Translations under genes and position numbers: made by a program | The notes under the pieces: model-generated | What the model saw: the letters and a program-made list of their open reading frames with translations, nothing else | Database searches by the model: none | What the model was told of the DNA's origin: nothing | Origin: Trichoplax sp. H2 | Lineage: Eukaryota; Placozoa; Uniplacotomia; Trichoplacea | Assembly: GCA_003344405.1 (NCBI GenBank) | Contig: NOWV01000047.1 | Location: 421,840 to 485,839, forward strand | DNA: 64,000 nt | Reading direction: 5' to 3' | In this document: one piece after another, positions 1 through 14,279 of the stretch | Position numbering within the stretch: position 1 is the stretch's first letter | Layout of the letters: every line of letters begins with the position of its first letter

Positions 1-3000
1 GGGAATAGAATATCATCTCTAAATCAAATAACTTAAGGCTATCGCGCCATCAAAGGGCCTCTGAATTTTCTTAACAAAAGCATTGTCTGAATATGGAACT
101 ATTTTGATTTGAGATTATATAATTTCTTTATATGAATCTTACTGACTAAAGTCGTTCTGATTGTTTTATAGTAGTTACCTCAGGCTAAAACTATTATATC
201 AAGAGATATATTTTTATGCTTTACTTTCAAATTTTCCGTTTCAACCTCAGAGCTACATTACGAATGAACTACAGCTGCTATATACAGTAATACTCACATG
301 TTACCGTATAAATAATATTCGCTAGGCTTTTATATCACTGTAGGCAAATTTGCTATCATGCTTTTCATTAGATAACTGCTAAGAGTAGTTATATTAAATC
401 GAGGGATACTTCACATATTTAATATAGAAGTTAGCCGAAATCTTATTATAGATAAGTTTACGTCCCTGTGTTTGAGAACGCTCACATTTTAACATCTAAA
501 AGTGAGTAAAACTAAGACGGCCAAATTATTTAATACAGCGGGTAGTAGACATTAAGCTAAACTTTTGTCTACATCATTGTCGAACGTAATGCATCCAGTT
601 ATAGCTTTCAATAATCTAGAATGTATAAGTTGTAAAGCTAGCAGGCAAATTTACAATGATGGAGCTTCCAACTCGGCTTAATAGACATGGAAGCAAGTAC
701 TTTAGTTAAAATCCGTAACTTACTGCCTTTACTATTAAGAAATTTAAATATAACTAATTACGATGATGAATAAGTTTGAGTGTTTTTAAAAACCTATTTT
801 CTAGATGAAAAAAATCATATTAGTAATGAATTACCTTATCTACATGATATTTTATTGAGCAGCTATGCAAGGCTAGTATAAGTATGGGCTACAAAAGTTG
901 CTTTAGGTATACACCCATTATCGAAAAATTGTAGATTAGATAGTCATTTTAGGCACTGGTATCGATAAGTTTGACGTTGTTTGGGATTCTATCATGTTAG
1001 CGTATGAAGATTATTGATTTATAGATATTACTGTACTGTTTCTATTGAATAGTTTGAAAATGATTCAGATTTCCATAAATATGAAATAATACGGCGGTTT
1101 TCACATTCAAAGGTTATGCTTCAATAAATATCTAAGTTATATCCTTCTCGAGGGCAGCTAACTTAAAAAATGATTCAACATGCTAATTCATTGATAAAAT
1201 TTTCTGCTTTTTAAGAAATATTATCATAGGACACCATACTTAAATGTATGGATGAATTTATTTATACTATAAGAGTTAATTTATTAAAGTCTTATATTAA
1301 ATTACTAGAAATAAGAGTAGATAGGAATATAATTTTGAGAAAATTATACTACATCCATTCTTAATTTATACCAGTTATTTGTCAGAGAGCATTAGTCTAC
1401 AATTTCCTGTAAGCGTATAAGTAGACAGCCTCCACGGATGCACATTGCACAGGCAACCACTATATAAATCAACCTTTACCACAGCTTAAAATCCTGTATA
1501 CATTTTTTTTGCCACTGAAGGACACTAATACATTAATATATGTAACGAAATACAAGGATTGAACGATAAATATATAGCTATTAGCGAAAAATAACTTTGC
1601 ATGATATTTGTCAATTGTAAATATTTAATTAAGACAACAACTATTCAAATGGAATCACAGCTACAAGTAAATTTAAATCCAATTTCAGCTAGATATTTAT
1701 ACTTTTTTCATGCCATTTAAGGTAATTACTGTGTTGAAGATTGGCTTTTTATTGTTATTACCGCATTTTCTATATTCTCCATCAACGACCGGATAAAGAT
1801 TTATCATTTCCGTTACCTTAAATAAAGCCATATTCTCTACATTTTCAGTTATTTATTGCTGCTGATAGCATTAATCTGATTAATCACTCTCATTTTATTG
1901 AATAAATCCAAGATGTTAACCTAGGGCGATATAAATATTGTCTCACTTTTCTGGTCAGCATTTACTTTCGTTAAGGATGCTGTTTGAGTTGATCTTTCAC
2001 TTCACTCTATGTAGCAAGTAAATTATCTCATACTTTGAATCACTACAATACAGTAAATTTCTATTTGCAAGTGTAATTACCTGCAACATAATTTGATATT
2101 ATGCAAGTACCCTTATTTCCATTAATATAGCGTTTTTTATCCAAATAGATATCAATATTATTCGAACCTTACGTATCACGTCAATGCAATACTCTAGGTA
2201 TCATATACGAGATATCTTGTTTGATTAATTATACATTATAAATCTGAAATTTTACATAAACAGTTACATTACTCTACATGCATCAAATTATCGATCTTGT
2301 TATGCTGTTACGACACAGTAAATAAATGTTACCATCAATTAACATGAATGGATGTTAGAGATCGCTTATTATAGGAAATATAATACTTTCAGAGGCACAA
2401 GTGGGAATCTTTATAATATTCTATGTAACCAATAACTATCCGTGTATATATATATATGCACATTGCGTACAATAATCTGGTACGATGTAACAACGTAACC
2501 CGGTGGTGCCGGTAACATAACACGTATATACGTTTGCAGGCATTTAGGAAATTTACGAAATCCTGATACTGATAAATGTTCGCTAAAGCATATGCAGTAC
2601 TATATACAGTATAAACTCACATAACACGAATGGTAGGATATGGATGAATTTTGAAGTTAGTCCGAAGAATTGTTTGAATTTTACGAATTTATTGCCTTTA
2701 ATTAAATTAATATATAGTTATTACCTTAATTTCTCGGCGCGATACAAAATTCATTGCAATATCATCGCTATCCATTTTTTTCGTAAAACTGATTCAATTA
2801 AGTTAAATTTTAATTTTTTATACTATACAGTACATTCATCATATGCAGCGCAATAAGTAATTGGCTGACAAGAAATTTGAACAAATTTTTTCGAGGTACG
2901 AATTGTCATGTGAATTTTATCTACGATGGCAAAAAAATATCTACTTTTAATGACGCCCATGCAGACTTTAAAGCTGAAAGTTAAATCGTAGGAATCATCA

Positions 3001-6000
3001 TTTTCCACCATATAGCTTACACATGATCGGCCTTTTTATATGTTTTGACAATATGGTAGCATTTCATATCAAGATAACAACATTAGCGATGCTGTCACAA
3101 ATCAGTTATAACAGATTAAATGCAACATCTAGTAATTTTACTAGCAGAAATCGACTATTAACATAACGTATTGTCAGAAATTGCCTATTAGATCTGCTAA
3201 CATACAATAAAACTTATAATATGGGTAAGAACTAGAGCACAAAACAAAGTGTTCTCAGAAAGGCACATATAGCACCGTATGATAACTGGTTCGATAGATT
3301 GTAGGGAACTGATTTTCAATTGCACTCAACCCTCTTTCAATAAACAATTGTGGTAAAGTCTACACTTTACAGGGTTCTACAAGTTAAAATAAATAGTTTA
3401 ATGTATTCTAGGAGATATTAGGTCTCTAATGAAGGCCTTGCTGTCCAAAAAGTAGGCAATAGAGGCAAAATTCTACTTGGAAATCGATCTAATTACTAGG
3501 TTTGGGAATAGAGTGCAGATAGACATGCTAGGCAGTATGGCAGTATACTGAAATGTTCATATGTATTTCTATTTGACTCATGCAGAACTGCATACGAGTA
3601 TTTCACAGAAATAAATTTACTGTCATGCACATATAGTATTAACTTAAGTGTAATTTTGATATTTCAAGGCTAGTTTTATTGAATTTATAGAGCCTAAGGA
3701 ACCGATGGTAATATACGTACACACATTATATCCTATTAAAGCGCAAGTACAAGATATACATTTACCGATAATCAAGAGCACTATGTGCCCTTACTGCAGC
3801 AAGTATCGGTGAGCTGGTTTACCATTTACCGTATTCTCATGAAAGCCAGCAGCAATCCTTGATCATTTAAATTCGTGGCTTCGCGTCTGGTTTCTATCGT
3901 ACGATACTTTAAATGACTAGAATAATACAGTTTTATGGTCGATAATATTTTAATGTGAGACCAGTGTGCTTGGCACCTGGTAGTATAAGTTAACGATTAT
4001 ATCATGCTTTACCAGAAGTAAATATTAAAAACAAGATGCCGGTAAATTACCGATTTTTCGTTTCTAGACGGTCTATAATCTTTGAGTATCATGCTTAGAG
4101 ATATTATCGTCATTTTTTCTGCTTTAGTATCATAATTTTGGCCGACTCCGACGAGATATCTTGATTTTAATTAACCAAATCCTCATATAATTAATTTATC
4201 GTACTGTATTTAATTTATAAACCACAAATTTTTTATCAAGTACCGTATTAATTTTAAAATTAAATTTCAAACTTTCGATAACTGTTTTAAATCTGAGAGG
4301 ATTCATTTAATTGATATTATCGTTTCCTGTTTTAACAATTTGAATTTGAATTTTTGATCTCATAGTTCATCGTTAGGTAATGTAATAACCGTAAATGCTC
4401 ATGAATTCATTATTTTTTAATGTTTGGCGCTTTGAATACTATAGCCTCAGTCAATTAATACCTACAAAGTCACTGGAATTGGCAGAAAATTTTATTTTAT
4501 TTTCTTTTAATTTTCATCCAGTAATAGCAGAGAGAATAGCCCAAAAGTAAGTGAACTAAGATGGTTTCAGTGATAGTTCAAGGCCAGAGGGGACGAAAGC
4601 TAGTAAGTAATATGCTTGAAGAAGGCCGTGAGGACTATAAGAGTCGATCCTACTCCTGAAAATACAGTCTGTTTGGATCTGTAAATTATAGATTATTTAA
4701 CTTTCACGGCTAGTCTCTGAAGTAGCGCTATTCTTATGGCCATACTATACTGCATATCTACATTCTCTTCAAGATGATAAACCACTTTTGTGGCTATTTT
4801 GACCTCTTACAATAGTTTACAATTGTGATTATGCTAAGCACTAGGTTGTGAATGGGTTCTATAATCATTCTGGTTCGTAGTCACTAACACAATTTAAGTG
4901 ATTAAAATTGGGTAAATCTCTAACGTGATATAGCGCTATCGTACTTCATATGACTTCTATAATTAGCTGAAATTGCCACACACCGATTCCACTATATTGT
5001 ACAGTATGTCAGTGTTGCTTATATTTGTGTTATTGTACCCAAAATCAGAGTAAAATTGCACATCTTTAACTAATATAAAAAATTACTTATGTGATAACAT
5101 TGCACTTATTTTGAATTTATAACAAGATAAAGACTCTGACAGCTTTTAAAATTAGTATTTTGGTTATAAATATCTGTTTCGTAGCTTACTATGATCATAA
5201 AAAACAAAATCTCCCCGCTGTAATCTACAGCTTTGGCAAAGCGATGATTTTGGCTTTTCATTCAACTACCGGTCATCGCATTTATAGGTTCCTACGATAT
5301 GGCTTTGCAAATTTGATCTAACTGGAATTGTTCATGGCTTAAAATTATCAAATCATTGCATTATACCACAAAATGACTACAAAGGTCAGTCTTTAAGCTA
5401 AAATTTCTTTACAGAATTACATTTACTATAAGTTAGATACCTTAATTTTATTTTTAACGCTTTAATCTTCGTGGATTTTATTGCAATCTTACCTTAATAC
5501 AATGAATCATAATTTATATTTTATAAGGCTAAAAAGGAGAATATTAGCATTATTATCACTTACAATTTATTATCACGAAGATGTTTTAAGTCATCTCTTA
5601 AAGTAGTCTCGTAACAATTTTTAGATCAGATAACCAATAAAAGAAATAACAATATGTCGAAATGTATTTCAAATTTTCGAAACTATCACTAGGTTCGATG
5701 TAAATGGTAAATTCGAGCAATATATTTACTGAATTGGAATATCTATGATACAAACAAAAATATATATTTCAGACTTTATTAAGTGAGTACTACGGTACTA
5801 CAAATTTTAATGTCAATATGACGGCTCTAGATAGAGACAAAGAATAATTTTCCATATCGGTGTCATAGTATAATTGATTGAATTAATACCCGTCCGAAAA
5901 CAATTGCAAATAATATCGCTTTGGTAAACTTTATATAATGTTTTCCAATGCATCCGGAGGTTATGGCTTCCAATGTTTTGTTATCATCAGACAAATATAA

Positions 6001-6574
6001 TCTTATTAATCATTCAATAGGTCTCCTATTATTTATAGGATCAATTCTTTAGTTTACTGATGTTGTGTGACTATTAAGAGATAACAAACCAGGGATTATT
6101 TTCGAGATGACTATCAACGGGAAATTTAATAATATCACCAAGTAAAAGAAATTTAATACATCATTTTAAGGCTAGTATCAAAGCGAAAATGATATAGCAA
6201 CCATGAGTATTTTAACGATCAATATCAACATAGATGAATTTTTACTACGCCTTTATTTCTCTAATATTTCATCAATGTTCACAAGGATTATTAAAGTTTA
6301 ATCTTAATTAACTTTAATCCCTTCTTGGTTGAGTTGATTTCAACTGATTTAACGTTCGAAGATTCAATTAAATTCATAGTTTAGTGATTATCATTCATAT
6401 AAATTTGCGCCTATTGTTTTCTTCGTTGGTTCAATGTTCTTTATTGGATTGTTGGTTAAGAATTCTCGTCAAGGAAAATTTTAAAATTTGACATTGATAG
6501 TATAAGTTACATATTATAATTGTAAAGCTTTAACTACTTTATAGCCTTGCTATAAGCGCATTAACATCGACAAA
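1..6574. other. Left spacer, no supportable gene
   Basis: AT-rich sequence with stops in all frames at the density expected of noncoding DNA. I found no chain of exons with matching splice phases and no tRNA or rRNA. A short (TA)n run lies near 2446-2457. Two ORFs look somewhat protein-like: 2849-2984 (+), preceded by an AG, and 5115-5321 (+), whose end resembles a GPCR seventh helix. Neither can be joined into a gene model. The last few hundred bases presumably hold the promoter of the GPCR gene that starts at 6575, but no clear TATA box was seen. Confidence 0.5.
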
Positions 6575-9500
6575 ATGGCTCAGATATCGTGGTTATCGAA
6601 TTATTTAAATAACAGTAGACTATCAAACTGGAGTTCTGTAAAGGACCAGAATCCGCCAACGATTTATCAAGTTGTCATTTTAATAACTTTAGAGATTGCT
6701 GGCATAGCGGGAAATACATTGGCTATCGTTATGACTGTCAAAATGTTAAGATATAAAGGGAATTTACCACAAGTTCTTATTTTATACTTAAGCCTTGCCG
6801 ATCTATTGACGGTTTTATGCAGCTATACACCGTCAATTATTGCTCAATTCATTCTAATACCTCACTCATTCTTTTATCCAAGCCATTGGCTATGCCAATT
6901 TCAAGCATTTACAATGATGACGTTGCTGTACTATTCTAGCGGAATGATCGTCATTATGAGCATAGAGCGTCTATTAGCTATCAAAATGCCAGTATGGTAT
7001 AAAGTCAATTTCAAGCGTAAGACTGTCTACATATTCATGGCGATTACATTGATTTGTTGTGTGATGTTTAACCTTTTACCTTTATTTGGTGTATGCCAGT
7101 TATCGATTCATTTCAATTCCACTTGCTTTTGGGACTGGGATTTAACGAACCCTGGAACAAAGCTTTACTCTTATACCGTAGTATTTCTGTCCATAATTTT
7201 AGTAGTTGCAATATTTATTATCAATATTATAACAATTACAATTGTTAAACGTAAGAACAAGATAGCAGATAGTCAAGGGAGGCGGCCAATTACGGAAAGC
7301 CGAGCCACTGGGGTTCTAGTTAGCACTGGTTTTCTTTTTATAATTTCTTGGCTGCCATTCTCGGTAAGTCTATATAGATTGTACTCTATATTTCGCTTTG
7401 TCTTCATAATTTTAAATAGCTTTATCAAAACTAGCCCATAGAAAGGTAATACACCAACCGAATAATCATAAACGACAAAAATTAATATATGCAAGTATCA
7501 TAGGCTTTAGCGGTTATGCCCCTTTATGTACGTTTTATAGTAAGTTAATAAAAGTCCGTTTAATGCGTATTGATCAGTATTAAAAGCCTATGATGAAATG
7601 ATGGAGGTATAGCTATGTGTAATCTAATACAATTTTAACACATCATATTATTGAAGAGGTCGACTCAGTAGTTATTTATAATTATCAGGACATTTTCATA
7701 GCTCTGATTTTTCTGATCCAAGTATAGCCTTCCAATCACAGTTTCTGAGAAGAAATCTATAGCTTTCGGATTTAGAAAAAATAAATATATGTTATACCCG
7801 ATTAAAATATTCTTCTCGTAAAAAAATCATAATTGCGTTAAATTTATGGTAATCAAATGCAATATTCGCTTCATTTCTAATTATACATAGTATATACTAT
7901 CAGCTAGAACATCAATGGCATTAATTCGTACAACTAACAATTCATATTATCCGTTATAAAGTAATCTATCCTTTATATTTGACTTTGTCCTTTTTGTTAA
8001 AAATCTTAAAATGTAAGTGAACGAAACGTAGTCTAAACAGGGCTGGAAGGGTCCTTTATAATACTGTAATCTTGAGTAGCTTACCAAATTTTTCAGAAAC
8101 TGTGGTCTATCAACATGCTAATGACTAAAAATTAAAGCTAACACGCAATAAAACAAATTAGAAGTTAAGATAATACCCATAAATTTACTCAAGATACCTT
8201 TTATGACTTTTAAAGCCGTAATTACTTGATGCTCACCGTATCAAATATCCACAGCATTATAAGGAAATTGTTTCCAAATAATTTAAGATTGAAGCGGAAA
8301 ATGCACATTCTAAAAATCAATCATTCATACTTTACGTGTGCGAGAAATAATACAACCAATGCAGACAGGTATATTTAATCTAGTAATTTCCTCGAAGTGA
8401 ATAACGAAATAAGTACTGCAGGCAAATTTATGCAATCTTATAAATTGCTTTAGATATTTCACTTCATTCTTTAACATTTTGCACCAAAGCAAGAGGAATG
8501 ACTGATCTTCAAAAATTATTTTGTAACTTTATTTCGTATATACCAATTACAAGATTTTAAAATTGATCACAACTGCAAATTATTCGTATTTATTAATAAG
8601 TTATAAATTTAAATGAATTATGGCGTCTACATAAATATTTTAAAATACGTAGTATAACCTATAATTTTCCTGAATTTTTTTACGTAAAATATTTCATAAA
8701 TTAAACGGCAATTTACTTAGATAATTTTTTTCCTTTCCATTCATTTTATTCGATTTGAATACGAATGCTTTATGTAAGCTTATACGCATAATTGAAGGTA
8801 TCAAACAAATATGCTTCATAAGAGTTCATTTTACCCGAACTAAGTCACCTTTGAATCCTATGAAATGTTGCCATTCAAAGTTTTCGTCGGAGCTCAAGAT
8901 TATTGTTAATGTTTTATATTAATATTGACATAAATCCCATAAATTTTGCTCGTGTCTAGACCGTCTAACATCCTATGATTCAGTTATTTATCAAAGGATG
9001 GTCATAAATGTTTTGTAATTACCTGGCAACAGCTAGCTAACATCATGATTTGCTATTCCAATTGTTTTGTTACAGTACCTTATTTTAATAGTAAAAATTT
9101 CGAAAATTAAGACATTACGCATATTATTCACAGATAAATAACTTTATCGATGGGTATACGTAGAAGTGACACTCGCATATAGAACCAGTAATAGCAGAAA
9201 TCAGTCATGTTCGCTTACAGCATGCTTGTATATTTGTCTATAATACATTGCATCAATAATATGAGACGATGACTGATATTGAATAGCTTTTAACTAGTTA
9301 AACGTTGTTCCCCTATGAATATTATCCAAGATTTTAATTTAAAATTTTGACCCTAAATTAAATTTGCATTGGTTCAACACTAGAATAATTTGCTACCACT
9401 AGATAGAAAGTAATCATGGTTATTGCATAATAATAAGATAGTTTACATATATAATGAGTCTGATCGCAGATAATTATAATTGTAGATGCCATTTATTATA

Positions 9501-10772
9501 CTGTAAATAACAAAAAATCTTTATTGACTATCAAGATCGATAGAGTTCTCGAATCAAAATGCAGCCTAACCACAGATTTTTAAAGGAAATTAGTACAGAC
9601 CTCTAACTCACGAATTAACTACCGGTTCTTTTCTTTACAAATATAGCGGAAGGTTTAATTTTTTTTGGATACTTGGTGAAAGTATTAAGATTTTTAAAAA
9701 TAAATCAATCAGTGATATCCAAACAAGATTTACATGTATTTTATTACTCAAAATATATTACAAATTATTTATACTTCACTATCAGAACATCACTGTACCA
9801 AAAATAATATTGATTTCTCATTGATGATTACCTAACTGTAACTAAGGATTCTCTCTTACTGTTATCATTTAGAGCTTTAAAGATATCTGTAATTTAGTTT
9901 CTTGCCTATTTTAAATTTAGGTAGTAATTCTTCTTCATCAAACTGGAAATACTAAAAGCATGGATCCACAACAAGTAGAATTAATGGACTACGTTACTTT
10001 TCGCCTGACATGTTTAAATTGTTGCATAAACTGCTTTGTCTATGGCTTAATTAATAACGAGCATCGTCATCGATATTTAATGCTCATTAAAAGGCCATTT
10101 CGTACCTGTAACAATATCACTACTGAGGAATACGGTGAGTTTTAGTCGCAGTATTCTGAATTATTATAATAGGTTACTAATCTTATGTTGTAGCGCCAAT
10201 ATTCATGCAATTACTACCGAAAATTTGTAACAAGATCTATAGAAAGTAAACTTTCTTTCACAATTTCACTTTTTATGTCAAGTTTATTGTTGAACTGCAA
10301 CATTACATTTTACCGTGAATTGATATCCATGTAATAATTCTAATAGTTATTCTGTTAGTACTGCTATGGTACAGACATAAGTGAGAGCTAACTTTAAAAA
10401 ATTTTATGAAATGCATTATGAAACGTGCCATTAAATAGCCGTGACAATTATTTATCACCATTATTAATTTAAAAGCATTCGCCTAATAGAACATTTCGAC
10501 ATAAAATTATTTCCATTGAATTCATTATCGCCTTATAATAAGTTTATAAGATTTTTTTGTACTATTTTGTAACTAATTATATACTCTATATTTTCTGATT
10601 TTATAAAATAGAAAGTGCTTTTAAACCCAACGCCTATAAACAATCTGGTCAGTTGTCTACAAGAGTACAGATGTTTCAAGCTACAGCAATTGTGTTGGCT
10701 ACCAGTCATACTTGTATCGATAAAGCAGCAAATAAATATCGCCATAATAAGATATATAGCACTTCTGAATGA
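6575..10772 (+). CDS. Class A (rhodopsin-like) G protein-coupled receptor, three exons
   Basis: Exons 6575-7363, 9921-10134 and 10612-10772 join in phase (0, then 1) to give about 387 residues. The start ATG sits in a good context (AAAATGG). Exon 1 encodes helices I-VI: GN in helix I (N47), LSLADLL in helix II (D76), Cys107 at the top of helix III and Cys184 in extracellular loop 2 for the usual disulfide, and SWLPFS ending helix VI. Exon 2 completes helix VI and encodes helix VII (LNCCINCFVYG). Exon 3 gives a Ser/Thr-rich cytoplasmic tail. Two N-glycosylation sites lie before helix I. The DRY motif reads ERL (131-133) and NPxxY reads NCFVY. The ligand is unknown; lineage-specific class A receptors are common in basal animals. 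The main uncertainty is exon 3: if exon 2 is read through, the protein ends at 10145 (337 residues). The first intron (7364-9920) is unusually long for this window and shows no coding content. Confidence 0.88.
7364..9920 (+). other. Intron 1 of the GPCR gene
   Basis: It begins GTAAGT and ends TTTAG and lies between two codons. At 2.6 kb it is far longer than the introns of EIF4G2. No nested gene, repeat array or RNA gene was recognised in it. Confidence 0.75.
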
Positions 10773-13385
10773 TACATTAAATTAGATCATACTTAAAAAT
10801 GAAATTAATTACAGAAAATAAGCATGATGAAATTAAGACTTCTAGGACTAGCAGTATATGTATTATATTTATTAGTAAGCAGTGATCTTTGGCAAATTCT
10901 AAAAACTACCAGTACTTTATTCTTATAAATGAGCTCGATTTAGTAATTTATGCTGTATTAACATTTCCTGAAACAGAATATGAGCTAATCATGAACTTTA
11001 TATAAGATGAAGTGTGTTTGTATATGTTCTATATTAAAGTAGTTTTGGATATATTGTAGAATTTTCAACACTTGAAATTGTACTATCAAAGATATCCATA
11101 ATTATTATACTCGTATAACTAGGCGTCATTAATTGTATTTTCATCGCTATGAATAACTAATGTAAATGGTATGCATATATGAATCCGGAATTTAACCGGC
11201 GTCTTTCTACCTATAAAGTAGGAAATTTCGTGATATGTAGCAAAACTGATGTGAAAAAGCGATTTCATAAATTACTCGAAGTAAAGCCTCTATTTAAATT
11301 TGTTGTTGGATTTAGTAAAATAGAACTATTTTTCGAAACTTATGCGATTTTATTGATCTTAAAATTCTGTATATGTATTACTCAAGAATGATATAACATT
11401 TTGCGGCTTTCTTACATCATGTAGCTGATTTGAATCCTCATAATTTAAATTTAAATTTTCATTTTTTATTCCAAGAACTATAAATATCAGTACCGATAGA
11501 TCTAGCCGGTAATTGTTAAAATCTAAGATCTAAAATAGGCTAAAAACATGAATTAACAGACTATCATGCACTTTTTGGAACATTTACTGCTAAAAATAAT
11601 GGCAATCTTCTTGAGGGGAAACTGTAGATTTAAACATCCCTGAATACTGGTACGAAGTAATATAATTTATTTATTACTACTTAACAGCATTGAGAAATAG
11701 TGAATGATTTCAGTATCCATAAATATCATGAACCGACTTCATCTCAGGAAAAATGACATTATGACACTGAATAATGTCATTACGTACGAGTAATATTCTT
11801 ACATTCGATTAATGAATAAAGTAACCGGGCCCAATATTGAACTACTCTTTACAATTGCTTTAGGAAATAGGCGATATCAAAAGTGCATCGTATAATTATT
11901 CGCTTTGTTGATAGTCTTGCTCATTTTATTAATCTATATTTGTTACAAATCTCCTTTGTAACAAGAAACCGGGTCTTAAACACTAACTTCACTAGTACTC
12001 GTGTTCCCAACTAACTTAGGGACCTATCGTAGTTAAACTAACTCTCAGCTACACAAATAAGCTACTAATGAGTAATAGGTTTAAATATTTCACTTTATTA
12101 ACCTTAGTCGTAAAATGTACTAAAGAAAAACGTAAGAATATTCTTAGCAACTATAGTCAAAAGATCCTGTAAATGACTAACTGGAACTGAGAAGCTAAGC
12201 TAGTGCTCCGCTTTTTATAGTCTCGCCGATGGTACACTTGTGAATATTCTTGAAATAGCGGCTTACACTGTACAGTATACATATCCTAGTATAGCACCTA
12301 GAGTCTCAAGGCTCTGCAAAGTAATTGATCTTACACTTAAGGTGTTATTAATTAACGTTTACAGACTAAGTGTGTTAGCTCCAACACGTCAACAATATTA
12401 ACTTTCTGATACCTTGGCAATAATAAATGCTTATTAATAAACATTAATATAATAAGCTACTGGAGCAAACAATAATTTAAATGAGATATTTTAATTAACG
12501 TAACAATTAATATTTTGGAGCATGGCTCCGTAACAATATTATATAAGTCCATTATCCAATGTTTCTGATATAACTATAGCCCAAAGTGAATATGTGGTAG
12601 TTTTATTTGTGTAGTAGCATGCAAGTATACGTATTTTAATTTTTAGATCTAAGCAGTCGATCCTTGTACTGGCCTAAGTTTATAACAAAGGTACTTCAAA
12701 CTGTACCATTTATCTTAAATTTAACCGTAAGCAATAGCTTCTTGATCTTTATTATAATTCTAGCCTCGAACTACGTGCATACTATATTATGATGCTAAGA
12801 ATTTAGATTTCGGATTTATAGATTTACTTATGATTCTAGTAGGAATACAATGAACTATAAAAATCTTTTTTGGCAATATACTGCCACTGCAACTTCAAAG
12901 CAAGCGATCGCTAAAATAAAAACTACAGAAAATATTCATTTTTGCTTCAATGTGATACAGTAATGATTATCATAGAATTCGATCATTACTCAAGGCAAAC
13001 CAAAATCTTGTCTGTATCGACATGTATCTATAATTACCAGTGTGCTTGTAGGGATAAAGTAATCTTTGTAATGCAGTAAATAATTTTTTATTTCTTTGTA
13101 ATAGCATAATTATCTTACAGAATTGTATTACGTGTTCAAACTTCAAAGTATTTAATTTTCCAATCTGAGCCTGCAGTAGAGAAAGGAAATATCACTGTTT
13201 CCATCTATCGGTATTAGTCAACTACGATGCAATTACAATGCGAAGACCAGTTTGAAACTATCATTGTCTTTCACAGCTATAGCTATAAATTATTAAAACA
13301 TAGGCGTAAACCATTAACATTATCCCGCAGAAACTGGTAATCAAATACAGACTGCATTCCTAATCAACAATCAAGACAATTGCAG

Positions 13386-13503
13386 GAGCTATTGATTTAA
13401 TTTATTGTCGTTCCACAATGGATGATGAATCATGGCCGTTAGACTACATGACTTTTTGACCGCATCTTATTGGTAACTCTGTTTAAATTATCAATAAATT
13501 TTA
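13386..13503 (+). pseudogene. Decayed GPCR helix-VII exon (relic)
   Basis: The reading IDLIYCRSTMDDESWPLDYM continues TF, then stop, PHLIGNSV, then stop. It resembles exon 2 of the intact receptor upstream (MDPQQVELMDYVTFRL): both have MD, a short acidic stretch, L(M)DY(V/M)TF, and then the helix VII region. The DNA around the DY-x-TF core is also similar. Two in-frame stops and the lack of neighbouring helices indicate a dead copy. The match is short, so chance similarity is not excluded. Confidence 0.35.
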
Positions 13504-13951
13504 GGCTAGGAAGCATAAAAAAATTGCAGATGAAAACGCAAAATTTCAGTATAGTCAGAAAAATAGGAAATAAATCAATAATAATATTATATATCATGTA
13601 ATAGAACTTTGTTCAAGCTTAGTTTAGGATTAAAAAAGTTTCTCTTAGGATACGACTAACATTCGCGAATATTATGATGCTATTTAAGAGCGGAGTAATA
13701 CCAGTATAGGCAGTAATTAATTGAAATTAGTTGCTACCGATGTATGTGTAGTACTTCTAATTCATAAAGACATTTTTTACCTTAAATCTTACGTACAGAA
13801 TACTATTCATGCACTACTATTAGCATTGACATTAGCAGTAATATCCATTCTTGCAAATCGTAGTACTTTATCAAGGAGATAAGAGTAAATAGATTCGATC
13901 AATGAATATAATACAGTAGAATATTTACATACAGCTGAATCATTAATTATC

Positions 13952-14259
13952 AACGAAGTATGATAAAAATTAAATCAAAATGATTACGTAAGCCATATTC
14001 ATGCAAAATTACGTTAAGTAAACGCACATAATGACGGTTGCCTAATATGTGATTGCAGGATCAGTAGAGTTATTGCTTAATTTATCTAACATTACTATTA
14101 CATATATAGATCTTATGAAGCGTAAAATATACACATAAGGTGATAGCTTTACTATACAAGTATTTGATGAGAGAACTCTGTGGAAGTAGTTAGGGAAGAT
14201 ATATTAGCAATATGTAAGCACGATTAAGCGTAATCACTGACTTAATCAGTCAACATCCA
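13952..14259 (+). repeat. Left copy of a gap-flanking duplication
   Basis: This 308-bp stretch recurs at 14280-14661 immediately after the run of N, with only a few substitutions. It lacks a 74-bp segment present in the right copy. Two alleles placed in tandem by the assembler is the simplest explanation. Confidence 0.9.
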
Positions 14260-14279
14260 NNNNNNNNNNNNNNNNNNNN
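14260..14279. other. Assembly gap (20 N)
   Basis: Twenty undetermined bases, a placeholder size. Both ends carry the same sequence, so the gap probably marks a mis-joined heterozygous region and not missing unique DNA. Confidence 0.98.

Noticed and set aside
2849-2984. ORF ending FNDAHADFKAES after an AG
   Set aside because: A single short frame with no partner exon; the opposite strand has an ORF just as long (2823-3011).
10533-10745. Minus-strand ORF opposite the GPCR tail exon
   Set aside because: The plus strand gives a phase-matched terminal exon of the GPCR gene, so the antisense frame is a shadow.
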